NCBI RefSeq assembly: GCF_001927285.1 | Contig: NZ_MSIG01000003.1 | Span: forward strand, 363,001-427,000 | DNA from: Mongoliimonas terrestris | Lineage (GTDB): Bacteria; Pseudomonadota; Alphaproteobacteria; Rhizobiales; Pleomorphomonadaceae | DNA length: 64,000 bases | Direction: 5' to 3' | In this document: piece by piece, positions 63,448 to 64,000 of the stretch | Layout of the letters: the number at the start of each line of letters is the position of its first letter | Numbering within the stretch: the first letter of the stretch is position 1 | Translations under genes and position numbers: made by a program | The notes under the pieces: generated by a model | Seen by the model: only the letters and a program-made list of their open reading frames with translations | What the model was told of the DNA's origin: nothing | Database searches by the model: none

Positions 63448-63912
63448 TCAGACGCGGGCGACCTCGGGGTGGGCCTCGATCTCGGCGCGGGCCTTGGCGA
63501 CGTACTTGGCGCCCTCCGCGGCAAGGGCGGTGAGGTCGTCGAAGCCGAAGCGGTGGACATCGCGCAGGTGCCGGGAAAGGGCGATCAGCTTGCCGGCGAT
63601 CAGCACCAGGCGGCCGAAGCCCTCATGGCTCATCTTCATCATCGGGCCGGCCATGACGCCGGTCTCCGCCTCAACGGTGAGACCGACGGCGGTGTAGAAC
63701 ATCTCGATGCGCCACAGCACGTCCGGGTCCGGGTCGCCGATGATCGGCATGGCCCGGCGCTGCTCCTTGGTGACGACGAAGTCCTTCAGGATCTCCGCGT
63801 CGGGCTTGGATTCCCACACGCCGTGGGTGTCCTGGGCGCGGAGGAGCCGGAGGAGCGTGGCGGTGAAGGGCTGCGAGAGCGCGAGGGCGTCCTTGTCGAC
63901 GGTGTCCAGCAT
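63448..63912 (-). CDS. NifX-associated nitrogen fixation protein (DUF269)
   Basis: A 154-residue protein with conserved segments [40 protein letters not shown] and [20 protein letters not shown], which identify the NifX-associated family. It normally follows nifX directly, so nifE-nifN-nifX are expected just outside the right edge. The ATG at 63912 (MLDTVDKDA) was preferred to one 30 bases upstream. Confidence 0.94.
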   Translation of the reverse strand: MLDTVDKDALALSQPFTATLLRLLRAQDTHGVWESKPDAEILKDFVVTKEQRRAMPIIGDPDPDVLWRIEMFYTAVGLTVEAETGVMAGPMMKMSHEGFGRLVLIAGKLIALSRHLRDVHRFGFDDLTALAAEGAKYVAKARAEIEAHPEVARV

Positions 63913-63977
63913 GGGGGCGGTCCTTGGATGTCGGGGGGGCATCAGGGGGAGGGGGCGAGTGGCGTGGGGGCAGAAAA

Positions 63978-64000
63978 GCGTGGGTGGTCCGCCTGCGCGG
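63978..64000. repeat. Partial REP element at the window edge
   Basis: GCGTGGGTGGTCCGCCTGCG followed by CGG matches the right arm of the 47970-48003 repeat (one changed base in the hairpin loop) and is cut by the window end. It shows that the 34-bp repeat is a dispersed family. Confidence 0.75.

Overview
The window reads as a chromosomal segment of a very GC-rich, nitrogen-fixing alphaproteobacterium, probably Hyphomicrobiales. The genus is not determinable by eye; a Pleomorphomonadaceae-like relative is only a guess. Supporting signs are a nif/fix cluster with NifA and sigma-54 signals, two phasins and a PHB-depolymerase-like esterase, and a tRNA-His with the alphaproteobacterial peculiarity of no encoded G-1 and A73. 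Genes are tightly packed in operons with many ATGA/GTGA start-stop overlaps. No prophage, CRISPR array or intact insertion sequence was seen.

Layout. 0-6 kb: two phasins with a PhaR-like palindrome, tRNA-His, a Ca/Na antiporter, a Tat-exported Mn-type superoxide dismutase, and DUF421 and DUF2254 membrane proteins. 6-13.3 kb: a transposase-like HTH protein, then urtABCDE plus a formamidase (urea or short-chain amide uptake and hydrolysis). 13.3-20.4 kb: a ribbon-helix-helix regulator with its operator, the esterase, a DUF2231 protein, a PQQ-type sugar dehydrogenase lipoprotein, a lactate-permease family transporter, a 58-residue membrane protein and an SDR. 20.4-25.5 kb: a GntR regulator, a TRAP transporter and mannonate dehydratase (hexuronate use). 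25.7-35.3 kb: a MocR-type regulator divergent from a complete Nit1C nitrilase cluster, which has a consensus sigma-54 promoter and an added LnmK-like gene. 35.5-39.7 kb: a TctCBA transporter and a glutathionyl-hydroquinone reductase. 39.8-47.8 kb: an operon opened by amiC-amiR homologues behind a leader terminator, followed by an Opp/Dpp-type ABC importer and a second formamidase. 47.9-51.9 kb: a REP doublet and an Fe3+-type ABC transporter whose ATPase gene faces its permease and binding-protein genes. 52-64 kb, minus strand: fixABCX, nifW, cysE, nifV, nifS, nifU, an IscA-type gene, then (after a plus-strand methyltransferase gene) nifQ, a nif ferredoxin, a CCE_0567-type gene and a NifX-associated gene. 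nifX, nifN and nifE would be expected just beyond the right edge.

How it works together. The unifying theme is nitrogen acquisition. Urea and amides, nitriles or cyanide (Nit1C), a second amide system under presumed AmiC/AmiR antitermination, and N2 fixation all lie within about 57 kb. Two paired NifA-type upstream sites with sigma-54 -24/-12 promoters drive the iscA-nifUSV-cysE-nifW and fixABCX units, and a third sigma-54 promoter drives Nit1C. The most unusual part is the amiCR-ABC-formamidase operon with a leader that resembles an ANTAR-controlled antiterminator. Next are the Nit1C cluster with its MocR/sigma-54 control region and LnmK-like partner, and a methyltransferase gene lodged inside the nif region.
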